Assembly: GCA_017434455.1 (NCBI GenBank)
Contig: JAFRFG010000046.1
Coordinates: forward strand, 1-64,000
Origin: Thermoguttaceae bacterium
GTDB taxonomy: Bacteria; Planctomycetota; Planctomycetia; Pirellulales; Thermoguttaceae
Length of the DNA stretch: 64,000 bases
Direction: 5' to 3'
Below, one piece after another: positions 8,587 through 16,857 of the stretch. Under the pieces are notes generated by a model. The model made no database searches. It was not told where the DNA came from and saw nothing but the letters and a program-made list of their open reading frames with translations. Numbering within the stretch: the stretch's first letter is position 1; each line of letters opens with the position of its first letter. The translations under genes were made by a program, and so were the position numbers.

Positions 8587-8711
8587 AACCGGCGATTTTT
8601 CTCCCGTTTTGGGGATCAGCCCGAGGAAAAGGCACGGAAATGAGCGATTTTGGCGGCGTTTGACCCGGTTTTTCCCAAGAAATTTCGCTTTTTTTTAAAA
8701 AATCGCCGGTT
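8587..8711. repeat. Perfect 14-bp inverted repeat, arms 97 bp apart
   Basis: AACCGGCGATTTTT at 8587-8600 and its exact reverse complement at 8698-8711. The right arm sits 27 bp upstream of the -35 box of the HU promoter. It could be a bipartite operator, or a large stem at the 3' end of the TPR-lipoprotein transcript. Confidence 0.45.
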
Positions 8712-8737
8712 TTCGGGCTTTTTTCGATAAACAATCA

Positions 8738-8767
8738 TTGACACGCGCTGTTTTCATAGGGCATAAT
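8738..8767 (+). promoter_or_regulatory. Sigma-70-type promoter for the HU-like gene
   Basis: -35 TTGACA (8738-8743), 18-bp spacer, -10 CATAAT (8762-8767). This is one of the strongest promoters in the window, in line with an abundant nucleoid protein. Confidence 0.65.
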
Positions 8768-8903
8768 TGTGCCTAAGTTACTCAAGGGAAGAGGAACTGG
8801 CCTCCTCCTTTCGATTTTGTTCACCGGCAACCCTTGGTATTTCGGTGATTCGTTCCAACAGCGTGGCTGTGTATCGCCACTGTCAACAAACGCATGAGGT
8901 AAA

Positions 8904-9233
8904 ATGATGGCTAAGAAAGTCGAGAAGAAGCCCTTGACGAAGACCCAGATCATCGCTGGCATCGTCGACAAGACCAAACTGACCAAAAAGGATGTCGCCA
9001 GTGTTCTGACGGCGCTCTCCGAGCTGATCGGCGAGAGTCTCTCCAACAAGGGCGCTGGAAGCTTCTCCCTTCCGGGCCTGATCAAGATCGAAAAGAAAAA
9101 GGTTCCCGCTCAGCCGGCCCGCAAGCACGTTCCGAACCCGTTCAAGCCGGGTGAGTTCCGTGACATCGCCGCTAAGCCGGCCCACAACAAGATCAAGATC
9201 AAGGCGCTGAAGGCCCTCAAGGACATGGCCTGA
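8904..9233 (+). CDS. HU/IHF-family DNA-binding protein
   Basis: 109 residues, close to the 90-110 typical of the family. The helical dimerisation body (LTKTQIIAGIVDKTKLTKKDVASVLTALSELIGESL) is followed by the beta-arm region (GSFSLPGLIKIEKKKVP, RKHVPNPFKPGEF). The DNA-intercalating Pro appears in the arm tip (PNPFKPG). Lys-rich ends fit DNA binding. It bends and compacts DNA as a dimer. Two ATGs are adjacent (8904 and 8907); GAGGT at 8896-8900 is better spaced for the second, which would give MAKKVEKK. Monocistronic, with strong promoter and terminator. Confidence 0.9.
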   Translation: MMAKKVEKKPLTKTQIIAGIVDKTKLTKKDVASVLTALSELIGESLSNKGAGSFSLPGLIKIEKKKVPAQPARKHVPNPFKPGEFRDIAAKPAHNKIKIKALKALKDMA

Positions 9234-9298
9234 TCACAAGATCACCTTCGAAGACCCTTCTCTTTTTAAGAAAGCGGGGGGGCTTCGTATGACACCAC

Positions 9299-9333
9299 AA
9301 AAACGGCGGAGGTTTTCTCCGCCGTTTTCTTTT
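9299..9333 (+). terminator. Intrinsic terminator after the HU-like gene
   Basis: An 11-bp stem AAAACGGCGGA (9300-9310) with TCCGCCGTTTT (9318-9327), a 7-nt loop, then a T-rich tail to 9333. The A-run on the left arm makes it potentially bidirectional. Confidence 0.85.
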
Positions 9334-9384
9334 AAATATCCCCTTCCCCGCGCGGGTGATACCTCTGCGGTGAAAATTCCCCTT

Positions 9385-9413
9385 ATTACAATTCCCGCCG
9401 AGTGTGTTACAAT
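9385..9413 (+). promoter_or_regulatory. Sigma-70-type promoter for the CoA-ligase-like gene
   Basis: -35 ATTACA (9385-9390), 17-bp spacer, -10 TACAAT (9408-9413), leaving a leader of about 90 nt before the coding region. Confidence 0.5.
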
Positions 9414-9509
9414 CCCCTCAGGGGTTAGGCCCCCTTCAACAATAAGAGCGATGAGTTTTTCCAGGGGTTCGGTATCGATCAGCGACCATCAAACCAACAT
9501 AAGTGGGGT

Positions 9510-10826
9510 GTGATTTTGTCTCCATTCAATCCGATCAGCAGTCCCGATTTTCTCCCCAAAGAGGTTCTTCGTGATTTACAGTGGCAGCGGTTTCGCGCCA
9601 CGCTGTTTCACACCTACAACAACGTCACATGGTACCGCGAAAAGCTCAACAGCATCGGTATTAAGCCGGAAGACATCCGCTCATTGGACGACGTTCGCCA
9701 TTTGCCGCTGCTGGTCAAGACCGACCTGCGCGACACCTACCCGTTCGGTCTGTGCGCCGTCGACAAAAGCCAGATCGTCCGATTCCACGCCAGCAGCGGA
9801 ACCACCGGCAAACCGATCGTCGTCTCGTACACCAAAGAAGACATCGACGTCTGGTGCGAGGCGATCGCCCGCTCCCTGGCCGCGTTCGGGGTCACCTCCA
9901 GCGACACGCTTCAGAACTCGTTCGGTTACGGTCTGTTCACCGGGGGGCTGGGGCTGCACTTCGGCGGGGAGCGCCTCGGTGTCTCCGTCGTCCCGATGTC
10001 GGGAGGAAATACCGAGCGGCAAATCACCCTGATGCGTGACTTCAACGTCTCGGTGATCTCCTGTACCCCGAGCTACTTCGTTCACCTTCTCGGGAAGGCG
10101 AAAGAGATGGGGGTCGACCTGCGTCAGTCCAAGCTGCGGATCGGTGTTTTCGGCGCGGAGCCGTGGACCGAACAGATGCGCCGGGCAATCGAGGCCGAGG
10201 CGGGAATCAAGGCGTACGACATCTACGGTTTGACCGAAATCACCGGTCCCGGCGTCGGGGCGGAATGTTTCGCCCAGGCGGGGCCCCATATCCTCGAAGA
10301 CCACTTCTATCCCGAAATCCTCGACCAGGAGACCCTCCAGCCGGTCCCCGACGGTCAGTACGGCGAGCTGGTCTTAACGACCCTGTCGAAGCGCGCGATG
10401 CCGCTGATCCGCTACCGGACCCGCGATATTACCCGGATCGTGACCGAACCGTGCGCGTGCGGACGAACGATCCGCCGGATCGAACGAATCTCGCACCGCA
10501 GCGACGATATGATGATCATCCGCGGGGTCAATGTCTTCCCCGGCCAGATCGAGGCGTCTTTGCTCTCGGTCGAGGGAACGGTCCCCCACTACCAGATTGT
10601 CCTGACCCGCGACGGCGGGGGGCTCGACAACCTCGAGGTACTCGTGGAACTCGACCCGAGCCGCTACGGCGATACCGTCCGCGAGATGGATATGGTCCGC
10701 CGTCAGATCTCCGAAAAGATCCAGCACACCATCGGGATCCGGGTTAAGGTGACGTTGGTCCAGCCGAATACCATCCCCCGCAGCGAGGGGAAGGCGAAGC
10801 GGATCGTCGATCAGCGGGGCAAATAG
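9510..10826 (+). CDS. Phenylacetate-CoA ligase-like AMP-forming enzyme
   Basis: 438 residues, the usual size of PaaK-type ligases. The ATP-binding P-loop SSGTTGKP is at 95-102. Other family motifs are YGLTEI, YRTRDI with downstream CACGR, and the hinge and C-terminal domain RSDDMMIIRGVNVFP. The family activates aryl acids (phenylacetate, indoleacetate and related) to acyl-CoA through an acyl-adenylate, in the cytoplasm. Translation at 9510 would use GTG, but GGGG at 9505-9508 is too close; TTG at 9516 (MSPFNPIS) is better spaced and may be the real start. No other phenylacetate-pathway gene is nearby, so the substrate is uncertain. Confidence 0.85.
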   Translation: MILSPFNPISSPDFLPKEVLRDLQWQRFRATLFHTYNNVTWYREKLNSIGIKPEDIRSLDDVRHLPLLVKTDLRDTYPFGLCAVDKSQIVRFHASSGTTGKPIVVSYTKEDIDVWCEAIARSLAAFGVTSSDTLQNSFGYGLFTGGLGLHFGGERLGVSVVPMSGGNTERQITLMRDFNVSVISCTPSYFVHLLGKAKEMGVDLRQSKLRIGVFGAEPWTEQMRRAIEAEAGIKAYDIYGLTEITGPGVGAECFAQAGPHILEDHFYPEILDQETLQPVPDGQYGELVLTTLSKRAMPLIRYRTRDITRIVTEPCACGRTIRRIERISHRSDDMMIIRGVNVFPGQIEASLLSVEGTVPHYQIVLTRDGGGLDNLEVLVELDPSRYGDTVREMDMVRRQISEKIQHTIGIRVKVTLVQPNTIPRSEGKAKRIVDQRGK

Positions 10827-10849
10827 ACATTCCCCATCTTCTCCATCTT

Positions 10850-10890
10850 CCGCCGACGAAGTATATTCTTTCGTCGGCGGCCCTTTTTTT
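10850..10890 (+). terminator. Intrinsic terminator after the CoA-ligase-like gene
   Basis: An 11-bp stem CCGCCGACGAA with TTCGTCGGCGG, a 9-nt loop, then CCC and seven T. It lies 23 bp past the stop codon. Confidence 0.9.
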
Positions 10891-11110
10891 ATCCCGCAGG
10901 CGGAACAATCGTTCCATCCGGAAAAACCCTCCTTTTTGAAAAAGTCTCCTTAAGAAGAACAGCCGCAATGGCCGAAACATATACAGGATTTTCGGGTTAT
11001 TCCGGGAATTCCGCGTAGTTTGTGGTTCCCGCTTTTTTTCTTCCTTCCCCAAAAGGGGAGGAAGATTAAAAGCCGGGGAGCTGTGAAGTCGCCGTGAATG
11101 CCGTTGACCT

Positions 11111-12706
11111 ATGAAACGAACCATTTTGTCCCGACGAGTCTGTCCGCTTTGGCGGGGATGCCGAACGCAATGGACCCGGACGTTCTGGACAGTAATGTTC
11201 TCGATAGCGGCGCTCCTTTTACCGGCAGCATGCCTGAGGGGAGAGTCGATTGCCTCGAAGAAGAACGCCTACGCGCTGGCCTACGATATCGCGGTCCAGT
11301 CGGTGGTCAGTATCCGGGGAGAGAAGCATCTGGACGCGGCCGAGCTGCAAAAGTCGCCGCTCAAGGGGAAAGTCCCCGAGAAAGATAAGCACGAGAGCGT
11401 CACCGGCATGGGCTCGGGGGTCATTGTCGACGAGCGGGGCTATATCGTCACGAATTACCACGTCGTCAAGGGACTGCAGAAAATTCAGGTCACTACCTTC
11501 GACGAGAAGCTCTACCACGAGGTGGAGTTCGTCAGCTACGACCCCAAAACCGACCTGGCTCTTCTGAAGGTGGAACCGATCTCCCCGATGGTTCCGATCC
11601 GTTTCGGCAAAATCGACGAGGTCTACGTCTGTGAGGACGTGATGGCCATCGGGAACCCCTTCGGCTACTCCGGCGCCGCGGCCCGCGGGATTGTCAGCGG
11701 CCTGAATCGTCCGCTCACCTCGCTGGAGACCGCCTCGTACGACAGTGTGATCCAGACCGACGCGGCGATCAACCCGGGCAACTCCGGCGGTCCGCTCGTC
11801 AATCTCGACGGGGAGATGATCGGGATCAACGCCGCGGTGCGCGACGACGCGCAGAATATCGCCTTCGCCATTCCGGTCGATATGGTCGCCAGCGTCATCG
11901 ACAAGATGATGCGTATCTCGGTCGCCAAGATGACCCACCACGGCCTGACGCTCGAGGAAAGCGACTCGATCAAAGACGCCGTCGTGGTCGCCTCGGTGGA
12001 ACCGAATTCCCCGGCCGCCCAAGCCGGGGTTCAGGCGGGGGATATCCTGGTTCAATCGAACAACCTGCCGATCCATTCGTGCCTGGACTTCACCCGCTCG
12101 ATGATCGGCGTTTCGCTCTCCGATTGCGTCGAGGTGGTCGTCCAGAGAAACAACGTCTCCGAAACACTGGAGATGGCGATGAGCCAGCTCTCGCAGCCGG
12201 CCTCGGGGCAGGAGATGAACGTCGCGGTCAATCGCCCCGTCACCTCGACAGTTGAGGATGGGAGTTTCCAGCCGGCCTCGGCCTCCCCCTCGTACAGCCA
12301 AAACGCCGAGTCGGAGTACTATCGCAGTTCGAAAGAGGCGATCGTCGCCGATGTTCTCGGGATCACCATCGAGCCGGTCTCGGCCGAGGAGTATCATGCT
12401 CTGTACCCCGATCTGAATGTCGTCTCGATGGAGAGCTACAAGATCATGCCGTCCGGCGGCGTGAGGGTGACGTCGGTCCAGAAAGATACCGTCTTCTCCG
12501 CGGGCAAGAGCTCGATCCATCAGGGGGACCTGATCTTCGGGTTCGTCGTGACCGGTTCGGAAGAGAACCGCTGGGAGATCACCTCGCTGGACAATCTCTA
12601 CTTCATCGCGCGGAAGTGGAACGATTTCGTTCAGGCGGGCAGCACCGCGAAGATCTATCTGATTCGCAACGGTGTCCCCTACTTCCTCGATATCCCCGCT
12701 CGGTGA
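11111..12706 (+). CDS. HtrA/DegP-family trypsin-like serine protease with PDZ domain
   Basis: 531 residues. An Arg-rich N-terminus and a hydrophobic segment (about 25-41) export or anchor the protein. The protease domain shows the full triad: His117 in VTNYHVVKG, Asp148 in YDPKTDLALLK, and Ser225 in NPGNSGGPL. A PDZ domain follows (about 270-365, with NSPAAQAGVQAGDILVQ). A second, diverged PDZ-like module lies at about 410-530 (GVRVTSVQKDTVF..., HQGDLIFGFV). It degrades or refolds damaged envelope proteins in the periplasm. I see no clear Shine-Dalgarno at the first ATG; Met29 is an alternative start. The next gene, thiL, is unrelated. Confidence 0.9.
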   Translation: MKRTILSRRVCPLWRGCRTQWTRTFWTVMFSIAALLLPAACLRGESIASKKNAYALAYDIAVQSVVSIRGEKHLDAAELQKSPLKGKVPEKDKHESVTGMGSGVIVDERGYIVTNYHVVKGLQKIQVTTFDEKLYHEVEFVSYDPKTDLALLKVEPISPMVPIRFGKIDEVYVCEDVMAIGNPFGYSGAAARGIVSGLNRPLTSLETASYDSVIQTDAAINPGNSGGPLVNLDGEMIGINAAVRDDAQNIAFAIPVDMVASVIDKMMRISVAKMTHHGLTLEESDSIKDAVVVASVEPNSPAAQAGVQAGDILVQSNNLPIHSCLDFTRSMIGVSLSDCVEVVVQRNNVSETLEMAMSQLSQPASGQEMNVAVNRPVTSTVEDGSFQPASASPSYSQNAESEYYRSSKEAIVADVLGITIEPVSAEEYHALYPDLNVVSMESYKIMPSGGVRVTSVQKDTVFSAGKSSIHQGDLIFGFVVTGSEENRWEITSLDNLYFIARKWNDFVQAGSTAKIYLIRNGVPYFLDIPAR

Positions 12707-12740
12707 TCACAAAAAGCGCTCTTCCCCTTGAAAGATATTC

Positions 12741-12799
12741 CTCGCCGTCGCTGCTTGCCGTTTGATCTTGCCGTCTGACCTTGCCGTCCGGCCTTGCCA
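12741..12799 (+). repeat. Five tandem 13-bp repeats (CTTGCCGT plus 5 nt)
   Basis: CTCGCCGT (12741), CTTGCCGT (12754), CTTGCCGT (12767), CTTGCCGT (12780) and CTTGCCA (12793) recur every 13 bp. The array fills the gap between the HtrA gene and thiL and ends directly before the thiL ribosome binding site (12801-12808). Copy number could vary by slippage and change leader length. Confidence 0.65.
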
Positions 12800-12818
12800 C
12801 AGAGGAGAAACCGCCGCC

Positions 12819-13856
12819 ATGAACGAAGAATCGTTTGTCGCCTCCCTCCTCGGCCGGTTAAGGGACGACCCCTCCTTAAGCCGCGGGCTGCTGGTCGGCC
12901 CCGGCGACGACGCGGCGCTGCTTCAGCCCAGCCGTGAGTCTCTTGTCGTCACGACCGACCTTCTTTCCGACGAGGTCGATTTTCTCGTCGACCGGGCCGC
13001 GCCGGAACTGATCGGGCGCAAAGCGATCGCGGTGAACCTCAGCGACCTGGCGGCCATGGGGGCGCGGCCGGCGGCGGCGGTCGTTTCGGTTCTTCTCCCG
13101 CGGGGACGGCGCGGCGGTGTCCTAGCCGAGAAGATGGTCGAGGGGATGCTCCCGATTCTGCGCGCGTACCGAACCTCACTGGCCGGCGGAGACACGAACA
13201 GCTGGCCGGGAAAGCTGGCCGTCTCGGTCACCGCTTTCGGCTATGTCCCCGCCAAAAAAGCGTTCTTGCGCACCGGTGCCCGACCCGGGGACCGAATTTT
13301 AGTCACCGGGGCCTTGGGAGGGTCGATTCACCGGCGGCAGTTCACCTTTTGTCCGAGGGTTCCCGAGGCGCTGTTCCTGCGGGAGAGGGGAGTTGTTCGC
13401 GCGGCGATGGATATCAGCGACGGGCTGCTGCTCGACTTAAGCCGTCTGGCCAACGCCTCGAACGTCGGTTTTCGGCTCGATCTGGAGAACATCCCGATCC
13501 ACGGCGATGTCGATCTTTTTCCGCCGGCCGAGAAGCGTTCCCCTCTGGAGCACGCGCTGGGAGATGGGGAAGATTTCGAACTGATCTTGGCCGTTTCCCC
13601 GGACGACGCCGCCGGTCTTTTGGCTGAACAGCCGCTGGTGCCCAAGAAAGAAGCGAAGAGGAGTACCGCGAAAAAAAGCAGTGCTGCAAAATCATTCACT
13701 TCCTTTTGCGCCGATCAGGGGTTTCCCCCCCCCGAGGGGGTTCTTTTGACCGATATCGGGGAATTTCTCCCCCGGGAAAAAGGTTTTCTGCAAACCGATC
13801 AAGCCGGAAAAACCAGACCCTTGAAAAAATTTTCCGGCTGGGAACATTATTTTTGA
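12819..13856 (+). CDS. thiL: Thiamine-monophosphate kinase
   Basis: 345 residues. The ATG at 12819 is chosen because AGAGGAGA lies 10 bp upstream and the protein then starts with the normal first helix. Family motifs are GPGDDAALL near the N-terminus, VNLSDLAAMGA, LAGGDTN, MDISDGLLLDL and GDGEDFELI; these Asp-rich loops bind Mg-ATP and thiamine phosphate. It catalyses thiamine phosphate + ATP to thiamine diphosphate, the last step of vitamin B1 cofactor synthesis. Odd: a Lys/Ser-rich insertion (KKEAKRSTAKKSSAAKS) interrupts the C-terminal domain. The last codons contain an inverted repeat (AGCCGGAAAA at 13802-13811, TTTTCCGGCT at 13830-13839) that may act as a terminator overlapping the gene end. 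Confidence 0.9.
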   Translation: MNEESFVASLLGRLRDDPSLSRGLLVGPGDDAALLQPSRESLVVTTDLLSDEVDFLVDRAAPELIGRKAIAVNLSDLAAMGARPAAAVVSVLLPRGRRGGVLAEKMVEGMLPILRAYRTSLAGGDTNSWPGKLAVSVTAFGYVPAKKAFLRTGARPGDRILVTGALGGSIHRRQFTFCPRVPEALFLRERGVVRAAMDISDGLLLDLSRLANASNVGFRLDLENIPIHGDVDLFPPAEKRSPLEHALGDGEDFELILAVSPDDAAGLLAEQPLVPKKEAKRSTAKKSSAAKSFTSFCADQGFPPPEGVLLTDIGEFLPREKGFLQTDQAGKTRPLKKFSGWEHYF

Positions 13857-13862
13857 ACTTTT

Positions 13863-13878
13863 TGGCACGACGCTTGCT
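13863..13878 (+). promoter_or_regulatory. Sigma-54 (RpoN) -24/-12 promoter for the HTH gene
   Basis: TGGCACG (13863-13869), ACGC, TTGCT (13874-13878) matches the sigma-54 consensus TGGCACG-N4-TTGCW at every fixed position. The GG and GC dinucleotides are 12 bp apart, as required. The transcript should start near 13889, 79 bp before the HTH gene. Activation would need an enhancer-binding ATPase encoded elsewhere. Confidence 0.7.
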
Positions 13879-13967
13879 CTAAATGATTGCCATGGGGAAA
13901 GAACGGTTTCCTTTCCGAAGAAATCATCGATTCTTTCCGCGAATTTTCGAGAAAGCGAGGTGTCACG

Positions 13968-14525
13968 ATGTCACAGGCTGAATTTGTCTCCGTTCCGCTC
14001 GGAACCCCCGCGGTCCCTGTTGTTTCCCGTCCGACCAAGGGAAATGTATCAAAAGAGAACAAGAGCATTAAACCACTACATCGAATCGCTACAGTTCGTG
14101 AGTGCCAGGGTATGTCTCTCCCCAGCTGCGCCCGTCGGCTTGGGATCACTCTGACGGAGGCCCGACACCAGGAGAAACCGACCACCGACCTGACGCTCTC
14201 GCAGCTGATGGCCTGGCGCGAGGTGCTCGACGTCCCGCTCTCGGAATTGATCGGAAACGCCGATGATTTCATCGAGGACCCGATCCAGAACCGGGCGAAA
14301 ATGGTTAAAATCATGAAGTCGGCTCGTCAGATCGACGAGATCGCCAAAGAGATCCGGGTTCAGCGCGTCGCCAAGATGCTGGTCGAGCAGCTGGTCGAGG
14401 TGATGCCCGAGCTTGAGTTCGTCTCGGCTTGGCCCGACGTCGGACAGTCCCACGAAAACCGAACTTCCGGGATTCCCGTGTGCCGCGGTATCAGTGAGGA
14501 AACCCTCAGCCGCCTCGGGTATTGA
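13968..14525 (+). CDS. XRE-like helix-turn-helix regulator
   Basis: 185 residues from the ATG at 13968, which has GAGGTG just upstream. The central part (about 40-100: LHRIATVRECQGMSLPSCARRLGITLTEARHQE, TLSQLMAWREVLDVPLSELI) looks like a Cro/CI-type HTH followed by a helix. The C-terminal half is helical (MVKIMKSARQIDEIAKEIRVQRVAKMLVEQLVEVMPEL) and may dimerise. It is likely a DNA-binding regulator; its targets are unknown. It is expressed from an apparent sigma-54 promoter, which ties it to a specific signal such as nitrogen or envelope status. A strong hairpin follows the gene. Confidence 0.7.
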   Translation: MSQAEFVSVPLGTPAVPVVSRPTKGNVSKENKSIKPLHRIATVRECQGMSLPSCARRLGITLTEARHQEKPTTDLTLSQLMAWREVLDVPLSELIGNADDFIEDPIQNRAKMVKIMKSARQIDEIAKEIRVQRVAKMLVEQLVEVMPELEFVSAWPDVGQSHENRTSGIPVCRGISEETLSRLGY

Positions 14526-14536
14526 TCCAAGACACG

Positions 14537-14572
14537 CCTCGGCGGGGCCGTGCAAAGAGGGCCCCGCCGAGG
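14537..14572 (+). terminator. Perfect 13-bp GC hairpin after the HTH gene
   Basis: CCTCGGCGGGGCC (14537-14549) pairs exactly with GGCCCCGCCGAGG (14560-14572) across a 10-nt loop. It lacks a proper T-run (GGTTATC follows), so it may be a weak terminator or a transcript-stabilising structure between two genes. Confidence 0.5.
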
Positions 14573-14617
14573 TTATCATCCAGGGAGTTCATCAGCCCCG
14601 TTTTGCCGGAAAGACCG

Positions 14618-15427
14618 ATGCTGCTCCCGCAAGAAGAATACGTCGAACAACACTTTTTCTTTAAGACGTTCGCCGAGCGCCTCGACGACGGCTACAGCTC
14701 GCAAGAGATTCTCCGCGCGATGAAGAGCGAGCTTTTATCGACTGTCCATCTTCCGATGGCAGTCGATTTTCTTTTGGCCGAAGTGAAGCTCAACGGGGTC
14801 ATGAATCAGGCGATGGCCCGCATGCCGCACTATTTCACCCCCTTCCAGACATACGTGGTCTCGGAGGCCGAACGGGAGGGGGGGCGGTTTGACTTTCGGA
14901 CCGCGCTGATCGTCCTGGAGCGGCTGGCCGGCTACATGGCGGGGGAACACTCGGTCCAGGGAGTCTTCTTTTTTCAGTTCGAGACGATGTCGCGCAACCG
15001 TCTCGGTTACGACCAGGGTTTGAAGGCGATCTCGCTCGACCCGGTCTACGACGAGAACTGGCGGCGCTGGATCGACGTGATTCTCCGCCGTCAGGTCGGA
15101 ATCATCGACCTGGCCGACCTGATCTACGTGCGCAGCAGTTACTACGAGCGCAAACCGGGAGAATCGGACGAACCGGTCCTCTTCGGCGACCGGGAGGGAC
15201 GCATCGCCTGGGCCTCGCGCAAAAGGGATCCGTCGTTCCTTTTCTCGGCGCTGTCGCGGCACCTGGCGTACCCGAAAGTTCCGCGCGCCAAAAAGATCAA
15301 AGAAGAAGAGAACCTCATCCCGGTCCTCAAACGCCGAATCGAACTGCTCGAATCGCGGCTGCAAATCTTAGAGGAAGAGCTGCGCGGCGGGATTCAGCTC
15401 GAACGCTTCTATAAGAAGGACAACTAA
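14618..15427 (+). CDS. Conserved hypothetical protein, cytoplasmic, helical
   Basis: 269 residues from the ATG at 14618; the longer frame from 14522 runs through the hairpin and is unlikely. No signal peptide. The body is mostly helical with aromatic-rich stretches (QHFFFKTFAERLDDGYSSQEIL, MARMPHYFTPFQTYVVSEAEREGGRFDF) and ends in a coiled coil (about 235-260, VLKRRIELLESRLQILEEEL). I do not recognise a named family. It follows the HTH regulator on the same strand and could be cotranscribed with it. Confidence 0.7.
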   Translation: MLLPQEEYVEQHFFFKTFAERLDDGYSSQEILRAMKSELLSTVHLPMAVDFLLAEVKLNGVMNQAMARMPHYFTPFQTYVVSEAEREGGRFDFRTALIVLERLAGYMAGEHSVQGVFFFQFETMSRNRLGYDQGLKAISLDPVYDENWRRWIDVILRRQVGIIDLADLIYVRSSYYERKPGESDEPVLFGDREGRIAWASRKRDPSFLFSALSRHLAYPKVPRAKKIKEEENLIPVLKRRIELLESRLQILEEELRGGIQLERFYKKDN

Positions 15428-15467
15428 GGTCCGCGGCTTTTTCATCAGTGAAACGAGCGGCCGCCCG

Positions 15468-16718
15468 CTAAAAGGAGCGGTTGTCGGCCGTTGTTTCCCC
15501 TTCGTAACGGCCGAACTTCTCCAGATAAAGGCGAAAGACCTGAAGAGTGGTCCCCCAGGCGGCGGCCTGGTCGTCGGACAGCGCCGAGTACTCGGTCTGC
15601 GGCGGAAGGGTATTGACCAGCAAAAGCGCCAGGTTCCAGATCGTCTTGCGCGTCCGGTCACTCTTCAGTTCCGTGATCTCCTCGTCGCTTTCGGCCGAGA
15701 GAATCAGCCAGCGAAGAATCGACGCGCTGGACAGGAGCACTTGAATCGGACGCGGTCCCTCCTCGGGCGCCTCGCTGAGGTACCGTCCCATCCACAGCCC
15801 GGAATCGGGATCGCGCAGGGAATGAACCCAGGGACGCAGCAGATGAAAGAACGCGTCGATCCTCTCGACCATGGCGGTCAGTTCCGGGTCGCTGTCCCCG
15901 CGGGCGGTCTCGGCGGCGAAACGCTCGCGCGCCATCGCCAGCCCGTAGAGGCGGTCGACCGATTCGCTGCGGTCCCACAATACCGGCCGATCGAGTTCGT
16001 ACTTGGCCAGCTTCAGGAGCGAGACCTCGCCGCCGTCGGAGGCAATCCAGGTCTGGTGGACATCGGAAAGGTAAAACGCCAGGGCCGCCAGGCGCCACGC
16101 CTGAGGACCGTAGAGGACCGCCTGCCGTTTTTCGGACTCCACCAAATCGGCGACGGTGCGTCTTGTTTTCCCGTGGCCGCCGGGGTGAATCTCGTAATCG
16201 TCGGTCACGCCGGCGGAGGCCAGCATCGCGAGGAACTCTCCCCCAACGCGCTGGTACCCGTAACCGACCTTCGCATAGAGCCCCCCCACCGAGTCGGTCA
16301 GAAGGATCTTGTCGCGGGCGGGAATGCTCCAGCAGAGAATGCCGATCGCGTACGCCGGCTCGGTCTTAGGGCGTCCCGTCGCCGGTTCATTGCCCGAAAC
16401 CCGGCAGAGGAACTGCGTTCCCGCCCCATAGGCGAACGATGTCTGAATAATGACGAACGGGGTAACCGTCTCGACCAAGGTCCTGTCGCTTTGGCGCAGC
16501 TGCATCTGGCGGTTCAGCGCCGTTTGAATCTGCCCCATCGTCGGAACCTCGTCGGTGAATTTCGGCAAAGGGGGGAGTGTGGGCCGCTGAGGGACGTTGT
16601 AGCTGTAACTTTCGTTTAGAATCGGGATCGGCGCGTTGTGGACCAGTATCTCCTGAGCGCCGGCGGTGCCAAGAACCAGAAGAGCCGCCCCCAGCAGGCA
16701 CAGCGGCAGGCGAATCAA
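15468..16718 (-). CDS. Secreted protein of unknown function
   Basis: About 416 residues from a TTG at 16718 (start uncertain). The open frame extends further upstream but would overlap the divergent ABC-transporter gene. From the TTG the protein begins with a plausible signal peptide (IRLPLCLLGAALLVLGTAGAQ). The mature part is largely alpha-helical, with Gly-rich turns such as GYGYQRVGGEFLAMLASAGV and DPDSGLWMGRYLSEAP. This slightly resembles the alpha/alpha toroids of terpene-cyclase-like proteins such as the neighbouring DUF4159 protein; that is a guess. No catalytic motif is identified. Confidence 0.65.
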   Translation of the reverse strand: MIRLPLCLLGAALLVLGTAGAQEILVHNAPIPILNESYSYNVPQRPTLPPLPKFTDEVPTMGQIQTALNRQMQLRQSDRTLVETVTPFVIIQTSFAYGAGTQFLCRVSGNEPATGRPKTEPAYAIGILCWSIPARDKILLTDSVGGLYAKVGYGYQRVGGEFLAMLASAGVTDDYEIHPGGHGKTRRTVADLVESEKRQAVLYGPQAWRLAALAFYLSDVHQTWIASDGGEVSLLKLAKYELDRPVLWDRSESVDRLYGLAMARERFAAETARGDSDPELTAMVERIDAFFHLLRPWVHSLRDPDSGLWMGRYLSEAPEEGPRPIQVLLSSASILRWLILSAESDEEITELKSDRTRKTIWNLALLLVNTLPPQTEYSALSDDQAAAWGTTLQVFRLYLEKFGRYEGETTADNRSF

Positions 16719-16742
16719 GGCGCGGGCGGGGGAAAAAACGAC

Positions 16743-16771
16743 TTTACCCGTTGCGACCGCACCGCTATAAT
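16743..16771 (+). promoter_or_regulatory. Sigma-70-type promoter for the ABC exporter
   Basis: -35 TTTACC (16743-16748), 17-bp spacer, perfect -10 TATAAT (16766-16771). The leader is about 80 nt to the start at 16858. Confidence 0.6.
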
Positions 16772-16857
16772 ACCCGCGGCAGGGGGAGTGGTTTAGGGAA
16801 GAACCACCCGATAAGAGGGCAGACGCAACCTTAGGAAGTGCAGACAACAATCCCCTT

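Larger units (their letters stand above)
8572..8903. other. 332-bp intergenic region before the HU-like gene
   Basis: No gene. It contains a perfect 14-bp inverted repeat with widely separated arms (8587-8600 and 8698-8711), the HU promoter at 8738-8767, and a leader of about 130 nt. The leader has no recognised riboswitch. Confidence 0.5.

Noticed and set aside
9289-9513. 74-codon plus-strand frame before the CoA-ligase-like gene
   Set aside because: Begins just before the HU terminator and runs through it and through the next promoter; no recognisable protein.
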